64,000 bases of DNA from positions 124,001 through 188,000 of the forward strand of contig OZ244895.1 of NCBI GenBank assembly GCA_965221555.1. Direction: 5' to 3'. The position numbers were made by a program, and so were the translations under genes. This document shows, piece after piece, positions 8,082-16,844 of the stretch. The notes beneath the pieces were generated by a model that was not told where the DNA came from, did no database searches, and saw only the letters and a list, made by a program, of their open reading frames with translations. How positions within the stretch are numbered: the stretch's first letter is position 1; each line of letters starts with the position of its first letter. This DNA is from JAJEAD01 sp965221555. Lineage in GTDB: Bacteria; Pseudomonadota; Gammaproteobacteria; HK1.

Positions 8082-9380
8082 TTACAACAGGTGCGATCTG
8101 AAGGCCCTCTCGATGCGGGCCGCATTGCGTGGCGCGACCCCCGCTTCAACAGCGTGCCTGCTCCAGTCCCGCACGGAGGCGCTGACTTCGTCGAGTACTT
8201 TCAGGGCCTTGCGCTCCTTCACGCCGATTGAGGCCGCGAACCTGAGGATGTCGGCACGCTCGAAGTCGCTCCGGCGTCCGGCCAGGCTCATCTGGTGGTC
8301 CCGGGTCCACGCACCGGCCGGGTTGTACGCGTACGCGACATCGTAGGCCGGGGAGAGGGACCACTTGCCGGTCCGATCCATCAAGAACGAGATGTTCTTG
8401 ACGTGGTCATCCTGATTGCGCGCCACCACGTTGAAGAACGCGCGGCGGAACTGCTCCTCGACCTCTGCCATCCCGAGACCCAGCTCCCGAATTGTCATGA
8501 CCGCCTGCTCGTAGGAGTAGGCCGACGGATCATTGAAGTCGAAGTGCTGCATAGCCCCGAGGGTCTGCATGTGGAGCTTGCCGTGCGTCCCGACCCGATC
8601 GAAGCGTTTGGTCATGAAGTGGCTGCGGCCTCCCTCATGGTGGAGATGGCACTCCGACATCGTGATGCCGGCCTCACCCGCCATGCGCGCGTAGGCATAC
8701 TCGATCCTGCCGTATCCCCCGGTGTCGGACAACTCCCGGTCCCGGGTTTCGGATACGCCGTCGAACTTCAGGAGCCAATGCTCGAACCCCTCGTCGGCAT
8801 CCAGCTGTCCGGATCGGAACTCGCCGGTCCCGGGGTTCCAGGCCAGCACTGCTTTCGCCCGAGCGCCACCCGCCGAGGTGCCGACACTCAGAATGTCCTC
8901 CAGATCCTCCGCATCGTTCTTGCCTCTCAATCGCCCGGTGAGCCCTGCGCGTTCGTGGAGCACACGGTCCGCGAGTTCGACAAGCCGTGCGACCTCCAGC
9001 TTCTTTGCTTGGGTCTGCTTCCGCAGCGCCGGTTCGAACTCGAGAGCGCCGATGCCACGGCGGCCGATATAGCAAAGCCGGTCCACGGGGTCGAAATCCT
9101 CGGGGCTTTGACCGGTTTCCGCCAACCAGGCGTCGATGAGACGGTTTCCGAAGCGGTCGGGTAGCGCATCAGCCAACATTCCTGGCAGACCCTTGAAGCT
9201 TTCACGGTTGAGCGCCGGAAACTCATAGGATGCTTCCCGAACCGGCATCTTCAGCGGCGCGACGTCCATACCGGCGCCGACGAAGGCCGGGTCGTACTGG
9301 AAGACCCCGAGGGAGCGTGCCTCGTCCCAGGTCACCGCTCCGATACGTCGCCCCCAGAGGATTACGTTGGCGTCAGTCAT
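8082..9380 (-). CDS. hipA: HipA-type toxin, Ser/Thr kinase fold
   Basis: A 432-residue protein with the HipA N-terminal couple domain (GVFQYDP near the start, then FKGLPGMLADALPDRFG) and the kinase core. NQDDHVKNISFLMD contains the catalytic Asp and Asn, and LSPAYDVAYAYN the metal-binding Asp. HipA kinases inactivate targets such as glutamyl-tRNA synthetase and induce persistence. The ATG at 9380 overlaps the end of the antitoxin gene by 8 bases, so the two are translationally coupled. The frame stays open upstream but that part lies within hipB in another frame. Confidence 0.92.
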   Translation of the reverse strand: MTDANVILWGRRIGAVTWDEARSLGVFQYDPAFVGAGMDVAPLKMPVREASYEFPALNRESFKGLPGMLADALPDRFGNRLIDAWLAETGQSPEDFDPVDRLCYIGRRGIGALEFEPALRKQTQAKKLEVARLVELADRVLHERAGLTGRLRGKNDAEDLEDILSVGTSAGGARAKAVLAWNPGTGEFRSGQLDADEGFEHWLLKFDGVSETRDRELSDTGGYGRIEYAYARMAGEAGITMSECHLHHEGGRSHFMTKRFDRVGTHGKLHMQTLGAMQHFDFNDPSAYSYEQAVMTIRELGLGMAEVEEQFRRAFFNVVARNQDDHVKNISFLMDRTGKWSLSPAYDVAYAYNPAGAWTRDHQMSLAGRRSDFERADILRFAASIGVKERKALKVLDEVSASVRDWSRHAVEAGVAPRNAARIERAFRSHLL

Positions 9381-9711
9381 GCGGATCGTCGCCCCAGGTC
9401 CAAGTCTCGGCCTGGCGCTCCTTGGGGCGCGGACGTGCCCGCTGGCGCTCGCGACCCTTGAGCGAAACTCGTTCAATCGGGCGGATCTGGTTAACCGGTA
9501 TCGCGCCGAGAATGGCATCGCCCAAGTCCAGCGCCAGGGCGACGCGCAGGAAGGTGTCGAGGGTCGATGGCTCGCCCGCTTCGAGGCGGCGCAGGGTGCG
9601 CACCCCGACCCCGGCGTCCTGCGCCAGCATGGCTTGCGTCACGTTTCGGGACAGGCGCAATCGTGCCAGACGACTGCCCATCTCGGACTCGATCTGTTGG
9701 GCTGTCTTCAT
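9373..9711 (-). CDS. hipB: HipB-type antitoxin, XRE-family HTH
   Basis: 112 residues with a lambda-repressor-like helix-turn-helix: SRLARLRLSRNVTQAMLAQDAG followed by VGVRTLRRLEAGEPS. It neutralises the HipA toxin encoded directly downstream and most likely represses the operon. The ATG at 9711 is preceded by AGGA at 4-base spacing; in-frame ATGs at 9732-9771 would add a short tail and cannot be excluded. The C-terminal tail is rich in Arg, Pro and Lys. Confidence 0.88.
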   Translation of the reverse strand: MKTAQQIESEMGSRLARLRLSRNVTQAMLAQDAGVGVRTLRRLEAGEPSTLDTFLRVALALDLGDAILGAIPVNQIRPIERVSLKGRERQRARPRPKERQAETWTWGDDPHD

Positions 9712-9733
9712 GGTTCCTGCAACCTGCAACTCC

Positions 9734-9770
9734 TGACCTTTTATGGCCATGAATTGCGGATTATAGGTCA
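9734..9770. promoter_or_regulatory. Possible hipBA operator
   Basis: Inverted hexamers TGACCT (9734-9739) and AGGTCA (9765-9770) bracket a perfect 8-bp palindrome ATGGCCAT (9743-9750) just upstream of the chosen hipB start. HipB proteins bind palindromes in their own promoter, so this AT-richer patch is a reasonable operator. The E. coli TATCC-N8-GGATA consensus is not present. Confidence 0.3.
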
Positions 9771-9908
9771 ATTACAGCCTTTAAACTCGTGCCCACCGAG
9801 AGGCGGCCGCAGGCCTGCGAAGCACCCTTGTGTGTGGACTCGGACCGCGCCCTGACCTCCACCATGACCGCGAGACATCGTTACCACGCGTCCGCGGCCG
9901 GGATCGAA

Positions 9909-10628
9909 TCAACCCCGGCCCACCACGTCCATGAAGTTGCGGTAGAGGGTGCGCGAGAGTGAAGCGAAGGCCGGCATGTTCGCGGCGGCTTCGGCATCGA
10001 GGCGAGGCAGGGCGCCCTCGCCGAGAGCGCTCTCGAGTGCGCGCGCGTATTCGGGGATCTCTCCCCAATCGGAGACGGTGCTCGAGGTGAGCTCGACGTG
10101 AAACTGCACCGAGAAGGCGTGCGCGCCGTACGAGAGTGCGTTGACGGCGCAGGCGGGAGAGTCGGCCAGCACTTCGGCGCCCGCGGGCAACCGGGTGACC
10201 TCCGCGCCATGCCACTGCAGGCAGGGGAACTCCTCGGGCACGTCCCGGAGAAAGGGGCTGCGGCGCCCCGCCTCGGTGAGGCGCACCGGCATGATGCCGA
10301 TCTCGGGCTGCCCGGCCGGCCCCACCTCGCCCCCCAGCGCTTCGGCGAGGAGCTGGTGGCCGAGACAGAAACCGAGGAAGGGACGCCGGGACTCGCCCAC
10401 CCATTCGCGGATCGCGGCGACTTCGGGAGCGATCCAGGGGTGTGCGTCCTTCTGCCATACGTCCATCGGTCCGCCCATGCAGAACAGCACGTCGAAGGCG
10501 TCGAGATCGGGGATGGGCTCGCCCTCGTCGAGCTCCACCGCCTGCCATTCGATGCCGTCTTCGGCCATGAAGTCCCGGAAGATGCCCGGGTGCTCGCACG
10601 CGATGTGCTGGAAGACGAGTACGCGCAT
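9909..10628 (-). CDS. Class I glutamine amidotransferase (GMP synthase-like domain)
   Basis: A 239-residue single-domain protein. Nucleophile Cys88 lies in GFCLGHQ and the catalytic His-Glu pair in QFHVELT (around 174), where the usual Pro is Val. Such stand-alone GATase1 proteins hydrolyse glutamine or gamma-glutamyl compounds; partners are not encoded beside it. The gene is isolated between the HipBA pair and a divergent LLM gene. Confidence 0.85.
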   Translation of the reverse strand: MRVLVFQHIACEHPGIFRDFMAEDGIEWQAVELDEGEPIPDLDAFDVLFCMGGPMDVWQKDAHPWIAPEVAAIREWVGESRRPFLGFCLGHQLLAEALGGEVGPAGQPEIGIMPVRLTEAGRRSPFLRDVPEEFPCLQWHGAEVTRLPAGAEVLADSPACAVNALSYGAHAFSVQFHVELTSSTVSDWGEIPEYARALESALGEGALPRLDAEAAANMPAFASLSRTLYRNFMDVVGRG

Positions 10629-10855
10629 GTCGTTGTCTCCGGCCGGGGCGCCGCGGGCCCCGGGCTCCTGTCGTAGGAACTCGGCGGCGGGGCGTCATTC
10701 TAGCGCGCGGGTCTCGCCGTCCCCCCGCCCCCGGAAGCCGGCCCACCGGCGATTCGTGGCCTTTGCCATAAAGCGCAGGCCCAAGAATGCGCCGCGACGG
10801 GCGCAGTCCGTATCATTGCGCGGCGGGCTGCCCGCCCGCCGAGTCGGAGAGCGCC

Positions 10856-11776
10856 ATGGCCGGACTGCGATTTCAGGTCCTCACCCTCCCGAACGCGCCC
10901 TGGGACGAGCTCGCCGCCCGCTTCCGGCGGCTCGAGGCGCTGGGCTTCGATGTCGCCGCGGTCGCGGACCACTTCGTGGACTGGACCCATCCGCCCAGTC
11001 CCTGGCTCGAGTCCTGGACCCTGCTCGCGGCGGCGGCCCGCGAGACCTCCCGAATCCGCCTGTGTACCTGCGTCTCCCAGATTCCGCTGCGCGATCCCGC
11101 GATGTTCGCGCGCCAGGCCCTCACCGTGGACCACATCTCCGGGGGACGCCTGGACGTGGGGCTCGGTCTGGGTCTGCCGATCGACCCCTCCTACGACATG
11201 ATGGGGATCCCGAACTGGTCGAACCGCGAGCGTCTCGCGCGTTTTCGCGAGTACGTCGCGATTGTTGATCGCCTCCTCTCGAACGAGGTGAGCTCCTTCG
11301 AAGGACGCTACTACCGGATTCAGGACGCGGTCATGAATCCGCGCCCCGTCCAGCGGCCGCGCCCTCCCCTGCTCATTGCCGCGATGGGAGCGCGGATGCT
11401 CGAAGAGGCCGCCGAACACGCCGACATCTGGAACAGCATCAGCTTCGCCGAGACCTTCGAGGCACAGCTCGCCGAAACGCGCGAGCGCATCGAGCGGGTC
11501 AACGCACACTGCGCCGCCATTGGCCGGGACCCTTCCCGAATCATCTTCTCCTGCCAGATGTTCGACCCCGCGGCGCGGGCGAGCGGCGGCTTCTTCAACT
11601 ACTACGAGTCGCCGGAACGATTCCGGGAGATGGCGGAACGCCTGCTGTCGCTGGGCCTCTCCGAGCTCGGCCTCTACTACCCGATGCGCGAGGAGCAGTT
11701 GCCGGTCTTCGAACGCATCGCACAGGACGTGCTGCCCGCGCTGCGGGAGCGCCACGGAGGAGGCCCGGGGAACTGA
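10856..11776 (+). CDS. LLM-class flavin/F420-dependent oxidoreductase
   Basis: A 306-residue luciferase-like monooxygenase fold: LEALGFDVAAVADHF near the start and DHISGGRLDVGLGLG around residues 90-105 are the usual family signatures. The ATG at 10856 follows GGAGA by 7 bases. The substrate is unknown; the family includes F420-dependent reductases and FMN-dependent monooxygenases. It stands alone, followed by repeat elements. Confidence 0.88.
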   Translation: MAGLRFQVLTLPNAPWDELAARFRRLEALGFDVAAVADHFVDWTHPPSPWLESWTLLAAAARETSRIRLCTCVSQIPLRDPAMFARQALTVDHISGGRLDVGLGLGLPIDPSYDMMGIPNWSNRERLARFREYVAIVDRLLSNEVSSFEGRYYRIQDAVMNPRPVQRPRPPLLIAAMGARMLEEAAEHADIWNSISFAETFEAQLAETRERIERVNAHCAAIGRDPSRIIFSCQMFDPAARASGGFFNYYESPERFREMAERLLSLGLSELGLYYPMREEQLPVFERIAQDVLPALRERHGGGPGN

Positions 11777-11836
11777 GCCGGATTTACCGGTCCGGGACGG
11801 GGAGCACGAGCACGGATACCCTTTCCGCGTCCTTAG

Positions 11837-12012
11837 CCCGCAAATTTCACCGATTTCCTACTGCGGACGCCAATATGCTCGTGATAGCGGGCCGTACTCC
11901 CTCAAGCCGCTTCGACGTAGTGTCAGCTACGCCTTCAGCGTCTTTCGGTCCGTGCGCCCCACTATTAAGGCATCTTGACGCCCTCGCTACGAAAATCGGT
12001 GAAACTTGCGGG
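11837..12012. repeat. Short MITE-like element, copy A (176 bp)
   Basis: Non-coding element with inverted ends CCCGCAAATTTCACCGATTT and its near-complement ending in TTGCGGG. It is bracketed by a perfect 4-bp direct duplication TTAG (11833-11836 and 12013-12016). It is nearly identical to the copy at 57911-58086, same length. It contains no reading frame of note. The ends and the duplication match the IS1380-family element at 26404-28161, so I infer a non-autonomous derivative. Confidence 0.8.
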
Positions 12013-12016
12013 TTAG

Positions 12017-12117
12017 TGGCGTGATGCCTCGCCGAGCAGCGGCTCGAGAGAGTACAACCCGCAGCAGCGAGCAAGTTGGCGTCCGCGAGACGGGATATCG
12101 GTGAGAGGTTGCGGCGG
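12017..12117. repeat. Remnant of an older, inverted copy of the same repeat family
   Basis: The segment from GAGAGAGTACAACCCGC to ATATCGGTGAGAGGTTGCGG tracks the inner and terminal parts of the reverse complement of the copy at 47596-47776, with many changes. It ends in GCGGCGGG instead of TTGCGGG. It lies directly beside copy A, suggesting copy A landed in or next to an older element. Confidence 0.45.
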
Positions 12118-12157
12118 GACCGAAGTCGGCCGGACTCCGAGCCCCTCGGCCCGACCC

Positions 12158-13456
12158 TCACGACTCGCGTCGCGTACGCCAGCGATACCACCACAAGCGC
12201 GCGCCAACCCCGAGTCCGAGCAAGGGCTCGGGCGGCAACCGCCCCGGTCCGGAGAGCGCCTGAACGTCACGAATCAGATCTGACTCCGAACCCATGGCGA
12301 ACTCCGCGAGGAGCTTGCCGGAGATGGTGCCCCGGGGCAGGCCGACTCCGGCATAGCCCAAGGACGCGAAGAGACCGCGTTCCAGCCGGCCGAAGACGGA
12401 CGACCAGTTCCGCGTCATGCAGAAGACGCCCGCCCAGGTGTGCTCGAACTCCAATCCTCCGAGCATGGGGAAGCGCCGACGCAGACCCCGGTAGTGCATC
12501 GCGAGGAGTGTTTTCCGCAACCCGGTGCCCAGACGAAAGTCACCTCGGTAGTAGGTGCCGGAACGGTAGAGCATCCGGTTGGAGTGCGTGCGCCGCAGCG
12601 TCGCACTCCCGGTAATGCCCCAGTCGGGCGCTCCGGTCATCGCCGCCTGCTCTTTCTCCGTCAGCTCTCGCGAGAGGCTTGCGCAGGCGATCATCGGAAA
12701 CACTTCGCGCCGGAGAATGCGAAGGCGAGTGACGAAGGCATTGTTGGTAAGCAGCACATTCGATGCGCGGATCGAACCCTGCGCGCACTCGATCCGCACC
12801 GGTGACCCCGATTCGACCCGTGTTGCCGGCGACTCCTCGTAAACATCGACATTGTCGGGCAAAGATTCCCCGAGACCGCGGCACAGCGCCGCCGGGTTCA
12901 CCAGCACCGTGCGGGGAGTAAACACGGCCGCGTGATAGTGGCGAGTGCCGATCCAGTCCGCCAGAGCCTGGCCCTCGACCCACTCGTAGTCTTCGCCCAC
13001 CGCGTCGAGCATGCGGCAGGTGGCGCGCAGGCTCGCGGCCCGTCCGCTCGTGACGGCCGCGCTCAGGTGCCCCCGGGGCGACCACTCGCAATCGATTGCC
13101 TGATCGCGCACGTGGCGTTCGAGCTCCGCGAGCCCGGCGACCACCAAGCGCGAAACCCTCTGGTTGGCGTGCGCGTCGAAACCCTCGGTGAGGTGCGGGG
13201 TATCGATGATGAAGCCCGCGTTGCGGCCCGAGGAGCCGTATCCGATCCGGTACTGCTCGAGAAGAACGATACGGGCCTCGGGCGCGAGCTCGGCCAGCCG
13301 GCGGGCGGCGGCGAGTCCGGTGACGCCAGCGCCGATCACGACCCAGTCGGCGGTCTGGCGGCCCTGAAGGCGGCGGGCCGGCGGCGGCGGCGGGAGGATG
13401 GCGTACCAACCCGGAGCCTGGCGCATGTCGGTAAGAAGAGGGTCCTGGCCGGTCAT
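12158..13456 (-). CDS. FAD-dependent amine/amino-acid oxidase (DAO family, PuuB-like)
   Basis: A 432-residue flavoprotein with the N-terminal dinucleotide fold WVVIGAGVTGLAAARRLAEL at about 37-57 and GSSGRNAGFI, the pattern of gamma-glutamylputrescine oxidase-type enzymes. The C-terminal SLGYAGVGLPRGTISGKLLAE closes the FAD site. It probably oxidises an amine or amino acid with O2; the exact substrate is unknown. It starts at ATG 13456. Its end abuts a repeat remnant. Confidence 0.85.
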   Translation of the reverse strand: MTGQDPLLTDMRQAPGWYAILPPPPPARRLQGRQTADWVVIGAGVTGLAAARRLAELAPEARIVLLEQYRIGYGSSGRNAGFIIDTPHLTEGFDAHANQRVSRLVVAGLAELERHVRDQAIDCEWSPRGHLSAAVTSGRAASLRATCRMLDAVGEDYEWVEGQALADWIGTRHYHAAVFTPRTVLVNPAALCRGLGESLPDNVDVYEESPATRVESGSPVRIECAQGSIRASNVLLTNNAFVTRLRILRREVFPMIACASLSRELTEKEQAAMTGAPDWGITGSATLRRTHSNRMLYRSGTYYRGDFRLGTGLRKTLLAMHYRGLRRRFPMLGGLEFEHTWAGVFCMTRNWSSVFGRLERGLFASLGYAGVGLPRGTISGKLLAEFAMGSESDLIRDVQALSGPGRLPPEPLLGLGVGARLWWYRWRTRRES

Positions 13457-13682
13457 GGCGCCGCTCGCTTCGTTGTCCGCTCTCTCGGACCGCCCACTCC
13501 TTCCTCACGGGGAACGCAGTATTGCGAGATGTCGACAGAAGTTCGCTCTTCGGTCACGACGCGGCCTCGGGTTCTACCCTTTGTATTTACCTGGACGCCG
13601 CCCGGTTTGCCGCCCGCGCAATGGGAAGCCGAGACAAACGAGGGAACATGGCCATGACCATACATGCTGGTCTCCACGCGAC

Positions 13683-14645
13683 TCAGGCGAAACGCGGCAT
13701 GATCTCGTGCGCGAAGCGCCGCACCATCTCGTAGTACGACGCCTCGTCGGGGGCGAAGCAGCGCAGGTTCATCGCGTCGACGCCGACGTCGTGGTAGTGC
13801 GCGAGCAGGGCGGCGATCCGCTCGATGGATCCGACCAGTTCGTAGTCCAGGTTGCGGCCCACCCTCTCCCGGGCCTCGTCGTCGTCACCGATGTAGAGCG
13901 GCGACTGCGCGCGAATCTCGAATCGCGTCGATGCTCGACCCGCGCCGGCCGCAAGGCGCGAGAGGGTGGCGATGCCTTGCGCAATGACCGCGGGCGGCCC
14001 TTCGGGGACCCAACCGTGGCACCACTTGGCGAGGACCCGGAGCGGGGGCTCGAAGAGCTCCGGGACACCGCTTCGCGGGTTCGGCCGGATGCCGCCACCC
14101 ATGAGCAGGGGAATGTGCGCGGTCTCGGGGAAGAAGGCGCCGCGATCGATCCGGATCCGGTCGCCCTGGAAGTCCGATCTCCCGCCGGGCAGCAACGCAC
14201 CGAGCGCTTCCACATACTCGCGGGTGTACGCCGCCTTCTCGGCGTAGGGGATCTCCATCACCCGAAAATCGGCGGGATAGTCCCCGCTGCCGATACCGAG
14301 CGAGAGACGGTGGCCGGAGAGCGCCTGCAGGGTGATGAGCTGGCGCGCGAGCACCCGGGGATCGCGCAGCGGCAGCACCAGCACCGAGGTCATGAGCCGC
14401 ACCGAGGTCGTGGCCGCCGCCGCGAAACTCAGAGTGACGAGGGACTCGTAGAGGTCCGGGGCGATGTCGGCGTGCGGGCGGGTGAGACCCGAGGTGCGGT
14501 GCCCCAGCCACTCGGTGTCGTAGCTGATGTGGTCGTGCACCAGCAACGCGTCGTAGCCGAGCGATTCCGCTTCCTCCGCGACCCGGCGAATGTTGACCGG
14601 GCTCGCGAGCGGCCCGGAATTGGGCAGAGCGAGCCCGAAGTTCAC
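13683..14645 (-). CDS. LLM-class flavin/F420-dependent oxidoreductase
   Basis: A 320-residue luciferase-like protein starting MNFGLALPNSGP. It carries the family's AEESLGYDALLVHDHI and LSGHRLSLGIGSGDY segments. It is only distantly similar to the LLM protein at 10856. The 226-bp gap to the amine oxidase gene shows nothing clear. Substrate unknown. It may share a transcript with the upstream DUF4242 gene (76 bp apart). Confidence 0.88.
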   Translation of the reverse strand: MNFGLALPNSGPLASPVNIRRVAEEAESLGYDALLVHDHISYDTEWLGHRTSGLTRPHADIAPDLYESLVTLSFAAAATTSVRLMTSVLVLPLRDPRVLARQLITLQALSGHRLSLGIGSGDYPADFRVMEIPYAEKAAYTREYVEALGALLPGGRSDFQGDRIRIDRGAFFPETAHIPLLMGGGIRPNPRSGVPELFEPPLRVLAKWCHGWVPEGPPAVIAQGIATLSRLAAGAGRASTRFEIRAQSPLYIGDDDEARERVGRNLDYELVGSIERIAALLAHYHDVGVDAMNLRCFAPDEASYYEMVRRFAHEIMPRFA

Positions 14646-14721
14646 CCTCCATGCTCTCCGGGGGACACTCGCGATCCGATGTCGATCCGGGCCGGCGCCG
14701 GCCCGGATCCGGTCGGCGCGT

Positions 14722-15006
14722 TCAGCCTTCGGCGGTGACCGGGTCGATTATCTTGCGCACCTCGGTGACCACGGTAGCGGGAAAGCCGCTGCGCTCGGCG
14801 TGCTCCTGAATGAGTGCTTCGTTGTCCGCGAGGTAGATGCAGAAGGTCTTGTCGCCGGCCACGTAGGTGTGCTCCCACTGGATGTTCTTCTTCTCCGCCT
14901 TCATGTCCGCCAGCACCCCGTTGGACTTGTGCGCCGCGTCGCGCAGCGCCTCGCGCTCGGCCGAGCCGATCTCGGGAATGTCGCGCTCGATCACGTATCT
15001 GGGCAT
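14722..15006 (-). CDS. Small DUF4242-family protein
   Basis: 94 residues beginning MPRYVIERDIPEIG, the start typical of DUF4242 proteins, small dimeric ferredoxin-like domains sometimes described as metal-binding. A GGAG ribosome-binding site lies 7 bases before the ATG at 15006. It is encoded between a D-aminoacylase-like gene and an LLM oxidoreductase on the same strand. Its function is not known. Confidence 0.8.
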   Translation of the reverse strand: MPRYVIERDIPEIGSAEREALRDAAHKSNGVLADMKAEKKNIQWEHTYVAGDKTFCIYLADNEALIQEHAERSGFPATVVTEVRKIIDPVTAEG

Positions 15007-15139
15007 CGTCGTTGCTCCTCGTGTTTTCTGATCACCGGCTTGGGGATGGAGTAGCGTGCGTCGGCGCTCCGGGTGACCGTCCGGGCCGGCCCCGCCGGGC
15101 CGCACCGGGTGCGCCGCGCTACGCGCGCTGCGCCATGTC

Positions 15140-16765
15140 TCAAGCGGCCCTCGGCGCGGGGCGTGCGCCGGCGTCTTGTCGTCTGATGACCCGCCCGGCC
15201 ATCGCGCCGTGGTAGGCCCCGGCATCGACGACCACCTCGCCATTGACCATCACGTACTCGATACCCTGGGGATAGGACTTGTTGTCGTCCAGCGACGCCT
15301 TGACCCGGTCGAGATCGAAGATGGTAATGTCGGCGTCGGCCCCTTCGCGGAGCATCCCCTTGCGGCGCAGCCCCATGGTCTGCGCGGCGTAGGAGGTCAT
15401 CTTGCGCACCGCTTCTTCGAGCCGCATGAGCTTCTTCTCGCGCACGTAGTAGCCGAGCACTCGCGGGAAGGAGCCGTATTGTCCGATGGAGGGATTGCCT
15501 TCCACGAAGCCCATCGCGTCGGTCTCGATCATCGTCAGCGGATGGACGACCGCGGCGGCGAGATCCTCGGTCTGCTCGAAGGCGCCGTACATCGTGGCCT
15601 GACAGTGCTCTTCCAGGATGAGGTCCATCACCGTGGTCTCGGGGTCGCTGCCCCGCAAGCGGCTGATCTCACTGATGGTCATGCCCTGGAATCGCTGGTT
15701 CGGCTCGCTCAGGACCCGCGCGAGGCGGATCCCGTCCCAGCGGCTGAACGCGGTATCGGCGGCGATCCGCGCGCTCTCCTTGACCATCGCCTCCTTCATG
15801 CGGCTGCGCTGGTCGGGGTCGCGGAGACGCCGGAAAAGCTCCTCCAGGGTGCCCTCGCTCACCCAGTGCGGCAGCAGCAGGCGCAAAGTGGTGCCCGCCG
15901 CCAAGGTGTAGACGTCGGTCGCCACCTGCAGCCCCTCGTCCCGAGCGTTCACGATCGTGTCCAGAACCTCGCCGATCCTGCCGGCATTGGCCTGACCGTA
16001 GAACCCGATGTGGGAGATGACGACGGGCAGCTTCGCCTTGCGTGCGACCTCGAAGCTGTCCTCGAGCGACTCGAAGATGTGGTCGCTGTAGTCGCGCATG
16101 TGGGTGCCGAATATGCCTCCGTACTCGGCGGAGACCTTCGCGAGCTCGATGATCTCGTCGTTGTTCGCATAGTCCCCGGGGGCGTATTCCAGGCCCACCG
16201 TGAATCCGAAGGCTCCCGCCTCCATCGCCTCGCGCACGGTCGAGCGCATCCGCGAGATCTCATCTTCGGTGGGCGGACGGTTCTCGAACCCCATCGCGTC
16301 GATACGCACCGTGCCGTGGCCCACCATGGGCACGAAGTTGGTGGGAATGTCGAAGGCCTCAAGCTCCCGCAGGTATTCCTCGAAGGTGCGCCAGCGCCAG
16401 GAGAGCACGCCTTCCACCGGCGACTCGAAGGCGACATAGGCCTTGAGCAGGTCCAGGTTGTCGGGATTGACGGGGGCCGCCGATTCGCCGCACTGCCCCG
16501 CGCACTCCGTCGTGATGCCCTGGCGGAGCTTGAAGTCCCGCGGATTCGACGGGTCGAGCACCGTGAAATCGGCGTGGCAGTGCGCGTCGATGAACCCCGG
16601 CGAGACGTAGAGGCCCTCCGCGTCGATCACCCGCTCGGCTTTCTCCTCGATACGCCCGATCGCGGCGATCGCGCCGTCTCTGACCGCGACATCCGCGCAG
16701 AACCAGGGGTTGCCGCTCCCGTCGACGATGCGGCCGTTTCGAATCAGAAGGTCGTAGTCGTACAT
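15140..16765 (-). CDS. N-acyl-D-amino-acid deacylase / D-aminoacylase family amidohydrolase
   Basis: A 541-residue amidohydrolase. The N-terminal beta segment ends in SPGFIDAHCHADF with the metal-binding HxH, and ITTECAGQCGESAAP near residue 90 contains the Cys used as metal ligand in D-aminoacylases. Late VVVDAGAYHGAMAGRVIR is the usual closing strand. Likely reaction: removal of acyl groups from D-amino acids or related N-acyl compounds in the cytoplasm. It lies between DUF4242 and a large flavoenzyme gene on the same strand, suggesting a common catabolic operon. Confidence 0.87.
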   Translation of the reverse strand: MYDYDLLIRNGRIVDGSGNPWFCADVAVRDGAIAAIGRIEEKAERVIDAEGLYVSPGFIDAHCHADFTVLDPSNPRDFKLRQGITTECAGQCGESAAPVNPDNLDLLKAYVAFESPVEGVLSWRWRTFEEYLRELEAFDIPTNFVPMVGHGTVRIDAMGFENRPPTEDEISRMRSTVREAMEAGAFGFTVGLEYAPGDYANNDEIIELAKVSAEYGGIFGTHMRDYSDHIFESLEDSFEVARKAKLPVVISHIGFYGQANAGRIGEVLDTIVNARDEGLQVATDVYTLAAGTTLRLLLPHWVSEGTLEELFRRLRDPDQRSRMKEAMVKESARIAADTAFSRWDGIRLARVLSEPNQRFQGMTISEISRLRGSDPETTVMDLILEEHCQATMYGAFEQTEDLAAAVVHPLTMIETDAMGFVEGNPSIGQYGSFPRVLGYYVREKKLMRLEEAVRKMTSYAAQTMGLRRKGMLREGADADITIFDLDRVKASLDDNKSYPQGIEYVMVNGEVVVDAGAYHGAMAGRVIRRQDAGARPAPRAA

Positions 16766-16844
16766 CGTCTGTCTCCGGAGTTAGCCCGCAAGTGGCGGCG
16801 GAACCGAGCCGGTTACCATGTCACGCGAGCGGCGGCGATCCGCC

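Noticed and set aside
7921..8346. Plus-strand frame overlapping the end of hipA
   Set aside because: It is mostly antisense to hipA and shows no family features; the 7814-8081 gap itself holds nothing I can name.
16782..16800. TTAGCCCGCAAGTGG resembling the start of the MITE-like repeats
   Set aside because: Only the first ten bases match; no TCACCG, no interior and no second end nearby.
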